DNA from: an uncultured Collinsella sp.
GTDB taxonomy: Bacteria > Actinomycetota > Coriobacteriia > Coriobacteriales > Coriobacteriaceae
Direction of reading: 5' to 3'
DNA length: 64,000 bases
NCBI GenBank assembly: GCA_958437495.1
Contig: CAUBOH010000001.1
Span: 96,970-160,969, forward strand
This document shows positions 50,094 to 59,099 of the stretch, piece by piece. The position numbers and the translations under genes are program-made. The notes under the pieces were generated by a model. It was not told the origin of the DNA, searched no databases, and saw nothing but the letters and a program-made list of their open reading frames with translations. Within the stretch, counting starts at the first letter, position 1, and each line of letters opens with the position of its first letter.

Positions 50094-50138
50094 CAGCAAA
50101 TCGATAACGACGGCCCATAAGAAGTTCAAGAGGAAATC

Positions 50139-52379
50139 GTGGCAAAGAAGAAGACGAAGAACCAGCCAAAGAAAAAGCAGGTCAACGCCGAGAACGTCAT
50201 CGGCCTGCACTCCGAGGTCACCGACCAGCCGATCACGCAGACGCTCGAGGTCAACTACATGCCCTACGCCATGAGCGTCAACGTCTCGCGCGCGTTCCCC
50301 GAGATCGACGGCTTTAAGCCCTCGCACCGCAAGCTGCTCTACACCATGTACAAGATGGGTCTGCTCAAGGGCGAGCGCCAGAAGAGCGCCAACATCGTGG
50401 GCCAGACCATGAAGCTCAACCCGCACGGCGATGCCGCGATCTACGAAACGATGGTGCGCCTGGCGACGGGCAACGAAGCGCTGCTCGCCCCCTTCGTGGA
50501 GTCGAAGGGCAACTTTGGCAAGTACTATTCGGGCGACCTGAGCTACGCCGCCTCGCGTTACACCGAGGCCAAGCTCTCCCCCATCAGCGCCGAGATCTTC
50601 AAGGACATCGACAAGGACCCGGTCGACTTCGTCGACAGCTACGACGGCGCCATGAAGGAGCCGCGCCTGCTGCCCACCACGTTCCCCAACATCCTCGTCT
50701 CGGCCAACAAGGGCATCGGCGTCGCCATGGCGTCCGATATCTGCGGTTTCAACCTCAACGAGGTCTGCACCGCCACGATGCACTACCTGCAGGATCCCGA
50801 CTGCGACCTGCTCGAGTACATGCCCATGCCAGACTTCTCGACCGGCGGCGAAATCATCTACCGCCGCGAGGAGATGGAGAAGATCGTCGAGACCGGCCTT
50901 GGCAGCTTCCAGATCCGCTCCCGCTGGCGTTGGATTCCCGAAGAGCGCATCATCGAGGTCTACGAGATCCCCTACACCACCAAGACCGATGTCATCATCG
51001 AGCGCATCGTCAAGCTCTCCAAAGAAGGCAAGGTCAAAGAGATCGCCGACATCCGCGACGAGACCGACCTTTCGGGTCTGCGCATCGCTATCGACCTTAA
51101 GCGCGGCGTCGACCCCGACAAGCTCATGGCCAAGCTTTATCGCTCGACCACGCTGCAGGATTCGTTCTCGTGCAACTTCAACGTGCTGGTCGATGGTTAC
51201 CCTCGCGTTATGGGCGTGCGCCAGATCCTGCACGAGTGGGTCAAGTGGCGTATTGAGTCCACGCGTCGCCGCATTAACTTTGACCTGGGCAAAAAGTCCG
51301 AGCGCCTGCACCTGCTGCACGGCCTTGAGGCAATTCTGCTCGACATCGACAAGGCAATCGCCATCATCCGCGGCACCAAGCTCGAGGCCGAGGTCGTGCC
51401 CAACCTTATGAAGGGTTTCGATATCGACGAAACCCAGGCCGAGTTTGTTGCCGAGCTCAAGCTCCGCAACATCAACGAGGAGTACATCCTCAACCGCACC
51501 AAAGACATCGCTAAGCTCGAGGGCGAGATTGCCGAGCTTGAGGAGATCCTCTCCAGCGAGGAGAACATCAAGAAGGTCATAAGCGACGAGCTGGCAGCGG
51601 TCAACAAGAAGTACGTGATGCCGCGCCGCACGGGCAGAATTGAGCCCCATGAGGTCATCGAGGTGAGCCTGGAGCCCGAGGTCGAGGAGTACCCGGTCAC
51701 CATCATGCTCTCGCGCGATGGCTACCTTAAGAAGATGACGGACCGCGTGCTCAAGAAGGCGACCACGCTCAAGTACAAGGACGGCGACAAACCCTTTATC
51801 GAGTTCCCGTCCTCCAACACCCACGAGCTGCTCGTGTTTACCAACAAGAGCCAGGTGTACAAGTGCAAGGTTGCGGCGTTTGAGGACACCAAGTCGGCCC
51901 AGCTGGGCTCGTACCTGCCGACCGATCTTGAAATGGAACCCGACGAGAGTGTCATCTGGATCATCGACCCCGAGGACTACAAGGCCGACGTGCTGTTCGT
52001 CTTTGAGAACGGCCGCGTGGTGCGCGTCGCGCTTTCTGGATACGTCACCAAGACCAACCGCAAGCGCCTTAAGAACGCCATCTACGGCGGCAGCAAGCTG
52101 CTGTATGCACAGGTGCTCAAGGAAGATCGCGACCTCGCGCTGGTCTCGAGCGACTATCGTTTGATGAACTTCAACACGTCGCTGCTCAAGACCAAGACAA
52201 CCACCAACACGCAGGGCGTCCAGGCCTTTACGGCCAAGAAGGGCCGCTCGGTCACCACCGTCGGCACGACCGAGGAAATTCTTGGCGCCGGCGTCTCGGC
52301 CGAGAAGTTCACCGCGCAGAGCCTGCCCTCCGCCGGTGCCCTCATGAAGGAAAACGACATGCCGAGTTTGTTTGATTAA
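50139..52379 (+). CDS. Type IIA topoisomerase subunit A (ParC/GyrA-like)
   Basis: 746 residues. PSHRKLLYTM and the catalytic Tyr141 in AASRYTEAKL mark the DNA-breaking domain; coiled coil near 420-490, then a shortened beta-pinwheel C-terminus. GTG 50139 has GAGGAAA before it. Operon partner of the B subunit at 48096. Confidence 0.9.
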   Translation: MAKKKTKNQPKKKQVNAENVIGLHSEVTDQPITQTLEVNYMPYAMSVNVSRAFPEIDGFKPSHRKLLYTMYKMGLLKGERQKSANIVGQTMKLNPHGDAAIYETMVRLATGNEALLAPFVESKGNFGKYYSGDLSYAASRYTEAKLSPISAEIFKDIDKDPVDFVDSYDGAMKEPRLLPTTFPNILVSANKGIGVAMASDICGFNLNEVCTATMHYLQDPDCDLLEYMPMPDFSTGGEIIYRREEMEKIVETGLGSFQIRSRWRWIPEERIIEVYEIPYTTKTDVIIERIVKLSKEGKVKEIADIRDETDLSGLRIAIDLKRGVDPDKLMAKLYRSTTLQDSFSCNFNVLVDGYPRVMGVRQILHEWVKWRIESTRRRINFDLGKKSERLHLLHGLEAILLDIDKAIAIIRGTKLEAEVVPNLMKGFDIDETQAEFVAELKLRNINEEYILNRTKDIAKLEGEIAELEEILSSEENIKKVISDELAAVNKKYVMPRRTGRIEPHEVIEVSLEPEVEEYPVTIMLSRDGYLKKMTDRVLKKATTLKYKDGDKPFIEFPSSNTHELLVFTNKSQVYKCKVAAFEDTKSAQLGSYLPTDLEMEPDESVIWIIDPEDYKADVLFVFENGRVVRVALSGYVTKTNRKRLKNAIYGGSKLLYAQVLKEDRDLALVSSDYRLMNFNTSLLKTKTTTNTQGVQAFTAKKGRSVTTVGTTEEILGAGVSAEKFTAQSLPSAGALMKENDMPSLFD

Positions 52380-52423
52380 CAGCCGTCTGGCCGGTTCCGA
52401 CAGCCCAGCCCCCTTGAAACGCA

Positions 52424-52465
52424 GCAAGGCCCGAATGGTTCAAATGAACCTTTCGGGCCTTGTTC
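52424..52465 (+). terminator. Terminator after the topoisomerase operon
   Basis: GCAAGGCCCGAA and TTCGGGCCTTG arms with an internal GGTTC/GAACC extension, followed by TTCGTTAT. Confidence 0.8.
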
Positions 52466-52482
52466 GTTATTGGAAATGCGCG

Positions 52483-53013
52483 CTAGGCAAGCTTGCGAGC
52501 GAGCTCTCGCACCTCTTCCAACTTGGGCGACGATGCCATGCTGTCGCGCTCGGTCATACCGCTGATGGTGACAATGCCCTGGTCCTCCCACTTGCAGTAC
52601 GCGCAGGTTGACTTGTACATGGCGATTGCCGCATCATAGACGCCCTCGCTGTGGCTATCGAGCAAAAGGGCCGTCTTGATGAACGGGAAGCCCGTAGCAC
52701 CGAAGGCGTACAGGCGGTCGATGGCGGCCTTCTCCTGCGCGGTGATATCAAACCAGTAGATAGGCGAAGCGAAGACAACCATGTCGGCGTCTTTCAGCGA
52801 CTCGATCACGTCGGCCATGTCGTCCTTCTGCACACAGGTGCCCTCATGGGTAAAGCAGTACTGGCACCCCAGACAACCAGCGATCTTTTTGCCGGCAACG
52901 CGGATGACTTCGAGCGTATGGCCGCCCTCACGCGCGGTCTCGGCAAACGCTTCCACCATAGTGTCGGTATTGGCGCCCTTACGCGGGCTGCCGCTCAATA
53001 CAACGATTTTCAT
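52483..53013 (-). CDS. Flavodoxin-fold NAD(P)H:FMN oxidoreductase
   Basis: 176 residues: LSGSPRKGANTDTM phosphate-binding start, GCLGCQYCF Cys pair typical of iron-sulfur flavoprotein-like enzymes, and ASPIYWFDITAQEKAAIDRL. FMN-dependent reductase of quinones, azo compounds or metals; substrate unknown. Confidence 0.88.
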   Translation of the reverse strand: MKIVVLSGSPRKGANTDTMVEAFAETAREGGHTLEVIRVAGKKIAGCLGCQYCFTHEGTCVQKDDMADVIESLKDADMVVFASPIYWFDITAQEKAAIDRLYAFGATGFPFIKTALLLDSHSEGVYDAAIAMYKSTCAYCKWEDQGIVTISGMTERDSMASSPKLEEVRELARKLA

Positions 53014-53330
53014 AGGATTCCCTCTCCTTCATGCTGCAGGCGCGCAGCACACATTTCGTTGTAACCAAAACAGATGGAGCTATTCAGTCGTCCGCAGACC
53101 ACATCTCTTGTTCGTGTTCTCTAGACACAATCTCATTGCCTGACTCCTCAACTGTCTTGATTTTCTCTCCGAGAATTGAACAGCAAATCGTTGGCCGCAA
53201 AGTGTCGACTGTGGGAAAATTAACTAGAGCTTTCTCCTGCTCGCGTGAGCGTTCGCGTGTATAAGCCTGACCGAATCGGACAGGCGCAATATAGATCCAC
53301 GGAAACCGGCCTACGAACAAGGAGCGCCTT
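53014..53330 (+). other. 317-base promoter region of the LPXTG gene
   Basis: GCCTGACCGAATCGGACAGGC (53266-53286) minus one base is a near-perfect palindrome; CTGACC and TATAGA (53291-53296) form a plausible promoter over it. I see no gene in the rest. Confidence 0.5.
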
Positions 53331-54215
53331 ATGTATGGACAGCATGTTGCACCGCAAACCCATAACAAACGCACTGGCCTGTCTATCCGCAACGTCAAGC
53401 TTCATGCAGGCGCCAGAGTCATCACCTTCGGAGTAAGCATTCTTATGGCAGGGCAGCTTTTGCTACCCTGCGCAGCACTGGCGACCGAAATGCCCGAACC
53501 CGATGTCGCAACACCCATCACCTGCGATGAAGTCAACGCAGAAGACAGCCTCACAGCAACCACCGTCGTCGATCATTACTACGATTTGGAGCTACCCCCT
53601 GCTTTCGAGTTGGTCCAGAACGAGGCTCTTGTATACGATTTTCCCGACAAACCCGAGGACTTCATCTACGGGCTTAACGACACCGTTCATCTCTTCAAGA
53701 TCGACACCGATACCGAAAGCCTTATAAAAACCGAGAACCCCAAAGAGGCCAGCGTCTCTATTGCCCTGACCATGATCGACAATCACGTTAGAGCAACCGT
53801 AGTCTTTACAGGCAGTTACGCCGACGACCAAATCCCTTACAGGCTGGACCTCAACAGCTCAACCTACCTTGGCACACACGTTGACCGTGACTTCGACAGC
53901 GGGCAGGGGATTATGCACGAGACGCGGCACGATTACTACATCCGTTACGTCTTCGACAGTGACGTGCACTTGATTGCAACCGATACGAGCGGTTCCAAAC
54001 CCGAACCGGAAACCAAGCCCGAACCCACACCGCAGCCCAATGCAAAAAAGCCCACGGCAAATCCCGTTTCCACCAAGGCAGTAGCGGCGGTTAAACCAGC
54101 CGGGGCCACCCTACCCGCGACGGGCGACAACGGTGCGATGGCAGCCGCCCTGAGTGTTGCCGGTGCTGTAGTTGCGGCAGTTGGCATTTCTGCAACAAGG
54201 CGTCGCAACCGCTAG
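53331..54215 (+). CDS. LPXTG-anchored surface protein
   Basis: 294 residues: signal peptide to about residue 55, an acidic ectodomain with little recognisable fold (LELPPAFELVQNEALVYDFP), a Pro-rich spacer (PEPETKPEPTPQPNAKKP) and LPATGDNG at 261-268, then a helix and RRRNR. Sortase A substrate. AAGGAG precedes the ATG. Ectodomain function unknown. Confidence 0.88.
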   Translation: MYGQHVAPQTHNKRTGLSIRNVKLHAGARVITFGVSILMAGQLLLPCAALATEMPEPDVATPITCDEVNAEDSLTATTVVDHYYDLELPPAFELVQNEALVYDFPDKPEDFIYGLNDTVHLFKIDTDTESLIKTENPKEASVSIALTMIDNHVRATVVFTGSYADDQIPYRLDLNSSTYLGTHVDRDFDSGQGIMHETRHDYYIRYVFDSDVHLIATDTSGSKPEPETKPEPTPQPNAKKPTANPVSTKAVAAVKPAGATLPATGDNGAMAAALSVAGAVVAAVGISATRRRNR

Positions 54216-54506
54216 CCAGCATTTCGTACCCCGCAGACAAAGCTCTATCCCCGCTCCGATGAGCTTTACTCACCGAGAAGTTTCTTCCCCACGGAAATGA
54301 GCTTTTTCCAACGGTCGCCTTCAGGCCATCAACGCCCCGTGAAACCGACGAAACAGACTGTGCCGAACCGCCATCGAGCTCTGCCCCATCGCAAACAGCG
54401 TCGACGGCGTCTTCTGACAACATTTTTGGTCGCCATAGCTCCGATTCGGCAGAGCCCAGTCTCCGCTCGACCTCGAGCAAGACTTGTAAGGAGTCCACAG
54501 TCAAGA
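54216..54506. other. Intergenic region, nothing recognised
   Basis: About 290 bases after the LPXTG gene. A reverse frame (139 residues) is compositionally poor and not supported. Confidence 0.4.
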
Positions 54507-54863
54507 TCAACTACGGAAATCGTGACGAGCCGATACCGCTCGCATGCCCCCTTCGGAATAGGCGCTGAGCAGCTCCTGGGCGTGGGCGAACTCGGGCCCT
54601 CGCCTCCAACCGAGCAGGCGGTTGACCGCGAGATTTCCCTGGACGTTGTGGACGAAGAGCAGATAGGCGTCCTCGCGCGAAAGCCCGGTCTTCTCCATGA
54701 TCGAGGGAACCATCTGCTCCGCGCCGCGCTCGATAACGCGCTGGGCCACGCGGGCGTACGCGTCGTCATCCGAGTAGAGCAGATAATAGTCATCGTTTGC
54801 CGGCGGGCGCTGGCAGAGGGCATCCGCCTCCGTTCCTTTGAGCGGGGCACGGACGGGCGACGG
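54507..54863 (-). pseudogene. Gene remnant, TetR C-terminal-like
   Basis: The reverse strand is open from about 54863 to the stop at 54507 with no plausible start. Residues such as DAYLLFVHNVQGNLAVNRLLGW look like a TetR ligand domain tail. Probably a truncated regulator beside the CMD-cupin gene; family call weak. Confidence 0.35.
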
Positions 54864-54866
54864 TGC

Positions 54867-55634
54867 TTAAGACTCCCTGCTAGTCGCTTTGAGATATCCC
54901 TCGTCGTCCACGGGCTCCAGCCACTCGTTGGAGGTCTCCTCGCCCGGAACCTCAAGCGCGAGATGGGAGAACCAGCTGTCGGGCGCGGCTCCGTGCCAAT
55001 GCTTCACCCCCGGGGCGATGTTGACCACGTCGCCCGGGTGCAGCTCCTGTGCCGGCTTTCCCCATTCCTGGTAAAACCCTCGGCCAGCCACGCAGACGAG
55101 GATCTGCCCGCCGCCGCTTTTGGCGTGATGGACGTGCCAGTTGTTGCGGCAGCCGGGCTCGAACGTCACGTTGCAGACGCCGACCTGCTCGGTGGAAAGG
55201 GGCGCGAGGTAGCTTTGCCCGATGAAGTACTTCGCGAACGCGTCGTTGGGGGCACCGATGGGAAAGGCCATCTCGTTTTGGTGCTGCGCCTCTGCGTCAG
55301 CGGCGTCGTCCTCGTCCGCCCAGACCTCCTTCGCCATGCGGAAGGCCGCCCAGGCCTTGGGCCAACCCGCGTAAAACGCCGCGTGCGTAAGGATCTCTGC
55401 TATCTCTGCTCTGGTCACGCCGTTGTCCTTTGCGGACATCAGATGATATTGGAACGAGGAGTCCGTCAGGCCCTGCGCCATTAGGGCCACCACCGTCACT
55501 ATGTTGCGGTCGCGCAGGGAGAGCTCGCCCTCCCGGCTCCACACCTCGCCGAACAGCACGTCGTCGTTGAGCTGTGCGAATTTGGGGGCAAAGTCCCCCA
55601 GGGCATCCCTGCCCGCCGTCTGCTTAATTGCCAT
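54867..55634 (-). CDS. Carboxymuconolactone decarboxylase-like / cupin fusion protein
   Basis: 255 residues: an AhpD/CMD-type domain (FGEVWSREGELSLRDRNIVTVV... AEIAEILTHAAFYAGWPKAW) joined to a cupin domain (CRNNWHVHHAKSGGGQILV, then LHPGDVVNIAPGVKHWHGA with its His ligands). Related to CMD-cupin proteins under MerR control; reaction unknown. AGGAGG precedes ATG 55634. Divergent from the MerR gene. Confidence 0.88.
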   Translation of the reverse strand: MAIKQTAGRDALGDFAPKFAQLNDDVLFGEVWSREGELSLRDRNIVTVVALMAQGLTDSSFQYHLMSAKDNGVTRAEIAEILTHAAFYAGWPKAWAAFRMAKEVWADEDDAADAEAQHQNEMAFPIGAPNDAFAKYFIGQSYLAPLSTEQVGVCNVTFEPGCRNNWHVHHAKSGGGQILVCVAGRGFYQEWGKPAQELHPGDVVNIAPGVKHWHGAAPDSWFSHLALEVPGEETSNEWLEPVDDEGYLKATSRES

Positions 55635-55795
55635 GATCGATTTCCTCCTGTCGATGGTATTAGGCACAAATCTGCTTCCGCGCTGTCAAGCAGTCCGGCT
55701 AGATTCCCATGCCCATTCGTCGCGCCTGCTCCAGAGCGGGATGCCCGGCGATTACGGGACACCCCTTGCACCTCCGATTTGCATTGATGAGAATG

Positions 55796-55826
55796 AAGGT
55801 AATACCTAAACCTGACTTTAGGTCAA
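55796..55826 (-). promoter_or_regulatory. MerR-type promoter with 19-bp spacer
   Basis: Minus strand TTGACC (55821-55826), 19 bases, TACCTT (55796-55801). The spacer holds the palindrome ACCTAAA...TTTAGGT (55804-55823). Overlong spacers are typical of MerR activation. Confidence 0.75.
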
Positions 55827-55857
55827 GGAATGAACTCTAGATTCATTTGGAGGAGCC

Positions 55858-56298
55858 ATGTACACAATCGGACAGGTAGCTGAGATGTTCGGTTTGCCCG
55901 CTTCAACGCTGCGATATTACGACAAGCAGGGATTGTTCCCGGGATTGGAGCGGGCGTCCGGCATTCGCCAATTCGGCGATAGGGAACTCGAGGCGCTTCG
56001 GGTCATCGAATGCCTCAAGAAGGCGGGGATGGAAATTAAGGACATCCAGCTGTTCATGGAATGGTGCGCGGAAGGCCCATCAACGTACCCTCAGCGCAAG
56101 GCCATGTTCGAGGAGCGGAAGGCCCACATGGAATCGGAGATCGCGAAGATGAACCGTGCGCTGGACATGCTGAAGTTCAAATGTTGGTACTACGAACAGC
56201 TGAATCAAGGCAACAACGAGGCTGAGTTGAAGGCGCTGATTCCGGACGGGTTGCCGGAAGAGATTAAAGAGGCCTACGAGAACGCCCACGCTCGATAG
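55858..56298 (+). CDS. MerR-family regulator
   Basis: 146 residues: YTIGQVAEMFGLPASTLRYYDKQGLFPG, the MerR HTH, a long dimerisation helix and a tail YENAHAR. No Cys for metals near the C-terminus, so an organic or redox effector is likely. GGAGGAG precedes ATG. Probable regulator of the divergent CMD-cupin gene. Confidence 0.92.
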   Translation: MYTIGQVAEMFGLPASTLRYYDKQGLFPGLERASGIRQFGDRELEALRVIECLKKAGMEIKDIQLFMEWCAEGPSTYPQRKAMFEERKAHMESEIAKMNRALDMLKFKCWYYEQLNQGNNEAELKALIPDGLPEEIKEAYENAHAR

Positions 56299-56316
56299 CG
56301 GCGTTTGATGCTCAGG

Positions 56317-56340
56317 AGGCTTCGGCACGGAGCCGTTTTT
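56317..56340 (+). terminator. Probable terminator after merR
   Basis: GGCTTCG, three bases, CGGAGCC then GTTTTTG, 20 bases past the stop. Confidence 0.6.
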
Positions 56341-56621
56341 GAGCAGGAGTGCAAATGCCGTCTCTGTTCCTTGGGCTCTATCCGTGTTTGCTATATCGCC
56401 CACAGAGGAATCGCCTGCACCTTTTCTGTTAGGGAGTATGGCTCAGGGGTTTGGTAAATGACAAAAGCGCAGCGTCCTGCTTGGCGAGCAGGTAATCGCA
56501 CGGGTTTTCTTATGTCAAATTTGGGATATTCCCAAATCTAGCTATTCCCGCTCTTTCACATGCGCTTGCCGCCATGCCTCCCAGTCAGTTCCAGTTAGGT
56601 CGTCGGCATTGGCCGTCTTTA
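56341..56621. other. Gene-free stretch before structured repeat 1
   Basis: Contains a 19-base palindrome ATTTGGGATATTCCCAAAT (56519-56537); otherwise nothing recognised. Confidence 0.4.
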
Positions 56622-56826
56622 CCGCCGAATCCCGGCACTGGTCGCCGTGTGGGCGTTTAGACAAAAGCCGGAGCGGCTCCAAAAATATTTCGAAACTCAG
56701 GGCTTTAAGTTTTCATTTTTGTCTCAAAGAGCGCGACAGGAAGTCTTTTGAGACTCGATAGTACCAAAAACGCCCCTTTTGAAACTCGACCATTGTTTAG
56801 CATGCAACCCGCCAACTGTAATCAAA
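56622..56826 (+). ncRNA. Structured repeat, copy 1 (putative RNA)
   Basis: About 205 bases related to 60102-60306. Stem AGACAAAA (56659) with TTTTTGTCT (to 56724), inner hairpin G56692-C56714, and hairpin GTCT-TTTG-AGAC (56743-56754). Three base pairs differ in both partners between copies. Ends at the ribosome-binding site of the DnaB-like gene. Strand is assumed from neighbours. Confidence 0.6.
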
Positions 56827-56843
56827 AGGAAGAGGTGGGTTGT

Positions 56844-57665
56844 ATGGATGAAAGAGATAAGAACCAGATGCTGGGCACGCCGACCGGATTCACTGAGGTC
56901 GACAAGCTGCTCAGGGGTTTGTGCGGCGGGAACTTGATCATTCTCGCGGCTCGACCCGGAGTCGGCAAAACTGCATTCGCTCTGAACGTCGCAACGAATG
57001 CCGCAAAGTCCGGCGCTACCGTGGTCTTTTTCAGCTTGGAGACGAGCGGCGACGATGTTGCGAAGCGCACTCTATGCTCTGAAGCGCACGTGAGTTTGCG
57101 CCGAATGCGACAAGGGAACCTGCAAGAAGGCGAACGGCATGCCATCGCGAACGCCGCCGACGCGCTTTCGGGCCTAGAGCTTTATGTCGACGACTATCCG
57201 GCTCCCTCGCTCCCCGAAATGCGTGCCAAGGCGCACCGTCTGCTGCGCGACAAGAAGAAAGGCCTGGTCATCGTCGATTACCTGCAGATCGTACCGCCGC
57301 CACCGAATTGCCGCGACGGCAACCGCGTCGCTGAACTCGCTGAAATCTTATGTGGCTTGAAGGTACTTGCGAAAGAGATGGGTATCCCTGTGCTCGCGCT
57401 TTCCAATCTGCATTTCCCATATGGAGAGGGCAGGATCGAACGCCCCACGCTTTTCGACCTTCGCAAATTGGGTCCCTTCGAGCAGATCGCCGACATCGTT
57501 ATGTTTATCGATCGTACCGAGGCCGAGATCAATGACAACGGCGAACCGGGAACCGCCGAACTCATCGTCGCCAAGCACCGCTACGGCCCCACGCGCGATA
57601 TCACGCTGACGTTCAACCCCGAGTATGCCAGATTCGACAACCGCAACAACACATCCCATATGTAG
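56844..57665 (+). CDS. DnaB-like helicase C-terminal-domain ATPase
   Basis: 273 residues covering only the RecA-like DnaB C-domain: TPTGFTEVDKLLRGL, Walker A ARPGVGKTA (36-44), Walker B LVIVDYLQ, and KHRYGPTRDITLTF with the arginine-finger region. No N-terminal primase-binding domain. The catalytic motifs are intact. AAGGAAGAGG precedes ATG 56844. The next gene, yjdF, is fused in frame after its stop. Probably from a mobile element rather than the main replicative helicase. Confidence 0.8.
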   Translation: MDERDKNQMLGTPTGFTEVDKLLRGLCGGNLIILAARPGVGKTAFALNVATNAAKSGATVVFFSLETSGDDVAKRTLCSEAHVSLRRMRQGNLQEGERHAIANAADALSGLELYVDDYPAPSLPEMRAKAHRLLRDKKKGLVIVDYLQIVPPPPNCRDGNRVAELAEILCGLKVLAKEMGIPVLALSNLHFPYGEGRIERPTLFDLRKLGPFEQIADIVMFIDRTEAEINDNGEPGTAELIVAKHRYGPTRDITLTFNPEYARFDNRNNTSHM

Positions 57666-58064
57666 GGGCATACCAGATATTATGACGGCCAATTTTGGGT
57701 CGGGCTGGCGGAGCGCGTCGAAGACGGCAGATATGGCGTTACCCGCATCGTCTTCGGCGCAGAACCATCCAATGAGGAAATCCTGCAATTCATTACAGGC
57801 AAATGGGCGAAGCTCGCGGTCTTCGGTGACGATCCGACCGAGGCGAGCAAGTCCGCGAGGAACCCCAAGCGCCGCGCCCGCGAGGCGCCGAAGGCCCTTA
57901 AGCAGCCGGCGATGGGCACCAAGGCGCAGCAGACACTCGCGAGCCAGCAGGAGGCAATGAAACGGGAGTCGGTCCGCGCAAGAAGACAACGCCACGCGGA
58001 CGAGGCGGAGGCGCGTTTCGAGCAGCGGAAGTTGAAGCGCAAGCAGAAGCATCGTGGGCATTGA
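57666..58064 (+). pseudogene. yjdF: yjdF (DUF2992) lacking its start
   Basis: The frame after the DnaB-like stop reads YYDGQFWVGLAERVEDGRYG..., FGAEPSNEEILQFI, NPKRRAREAPKAL, GTKAQQTLASQQEAMKRE and ends KLKRKQKHRGH, the YjdF pattern. The first 5-10 residues and any start codon are missing; the first ATG is two-thirds through. YjdF genes are often controlled by the yjdF riboswitch. Likely a fusion scar. Confidence 0.78.
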
Positions 58065-58090
58065 TCGCCATTTGCATCAAGCCTCATACG

Positions 58091-58129
58091 GAAGCGGTGT
58101 CGGTTCCACTTGAAACCGACACCGCTTTC
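58091..58129. terminator. Strong terminator after yjdF
   Basis: GAAGCGGTGTCGGTT and AACCGACACCGCTTTC around a short loop; separates convergent genes. Confidence 0.85.
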
Positions 58130-58148
58130 TATTGCGCCGCTCGTTTCG

Positions 58149-58784
58149 CTAAATCAACTTTATAGGATGACGGATCACGGTCTTGAGCTTCTCCGGCGCG
58201 CACTTGCGCGGGTCGGAGAGGTAAATCTCGTGATGGAGGCGGGATTCGGAGAAGTCGGGCGCATATCCCTGTTCCGCCGCAAATGCGCGCATGGCACTTA
58301 TAGTCGCCGGTTCGTCGTCGTAAGGCCCGGCGTGCATGCATTGAACGCATAAGCCCTCGTCGACCCCCAGCAGCTCAACTGTCGAGAAGTCCAGCTTCTT
58401 CTTGGCGGCAGCTTCCGAAACTGCCCAGTCGAAGTCCTCGCGAGTGACGAAATCGGGCAGACGGATGCACGAGATGAAGTTGAAGTCGTCCTTCCGCGCA
58501 TAATCGATCTCGCCATCGGCGCGGTCTTGCCACCAGAAGCCCTCGAGCGGAGGCACGACGAAGTCGAAATAGCCTTCGATCTCTCGCGGGCCCTTCTTTG
58601 ACATCTTGATGGTATAGGCGATGCCGTAGAGCAGCGGCAACGCGTTCTGGTATTCGCCGCCTTCGGCATTGGGATTGCCCTTGCCCCGCACGGCGACGTA
58701 ACTCATAGACGGAACGGTTACAACGCTCGGCTTACCAGACGGCCCGTAGAGCTCTCTGAACTCCTTCTTGAAATCGTATGCCAT
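58149..58784 (-). CDS. GyrI-like small-molecule-binding protein
   Basis: 211 residues of the GyrI-like/SOUL-type ligand fold: VPSMSYVAVRGKGNPNAEGGEYQNALPLLYGIAYTIKM and LHHEIYLSDPRKCAPEKLKTVIRHPI are characteristic. It probably binds or hydrolyses hydrophobic drugs; some relatives protect gyrase. GGGAGGG precedes ATG 58784. Confidence 0.88.
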   Translation of the reverse strand: MAYDFKKEFRELYGPSGKPSVVTVPSMSYVAVRGKGNPNAEGGEYQNALPLLYGIAYTIKMSKKGPREIEGYFDFVVPPLEGFWWQDRADGEIDYARKDDFNFISCIRLPDFVTREDFDWAVSEAAAKKKLDFSTVELLGVDEGLCVQCMHAGPYDDEPATISAMRAFAAEQGYAPDFSESRLHHEIYLSDPRKCAPEKLKTVIRHPIKLI

Positions 58785-58838
58785 CGCAACTGCCCTCCCT
58801 GAGTTTGGGTTTCCGCCGATATCGGTTCAAATAAAGCA

Positions 58839-58871
58839 ACGGGCGCGGCTTCGGAGGAAACCGCGCCCGTT
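58839..58871 (-). terminator. GC-rich hairpin upstream of the GyrI-like gene
   Basis: AACGGGCGCGG and CCGCGCCCGTT; on the minus strand it ends TTGCTTTATTTG and could stop readthrough from the toxin gene. Confidence 0.55.
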
Positions 58872-59099
58872 GGCAGACACTATAACATAGAAACGAACAC
58901 CTGTTCTATTTTCATGCGATGGCCTCTGGCGTCTTGAACGTGACGTCGCAGCACACCATAGACGCTGATGGCGATGGCTGTGCACGGGTACGGGCGCGCC
59001 GCTGCACTTTACAGCTTGTTTCTCAAGTATTTGGGGCGCACGCGCGGCGTTCAAAAATGCGGAGCGACTCCGCATGGCTCGAGACTGAGCCAAGGCACC

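Noticed and set aside
49233..52427. 1064-codon reverse frame
   Set aside because: It is antisense to the two topoisomerase genes, whose motifs are complete; the reverse product is a codon-bias artefact of high G+C.
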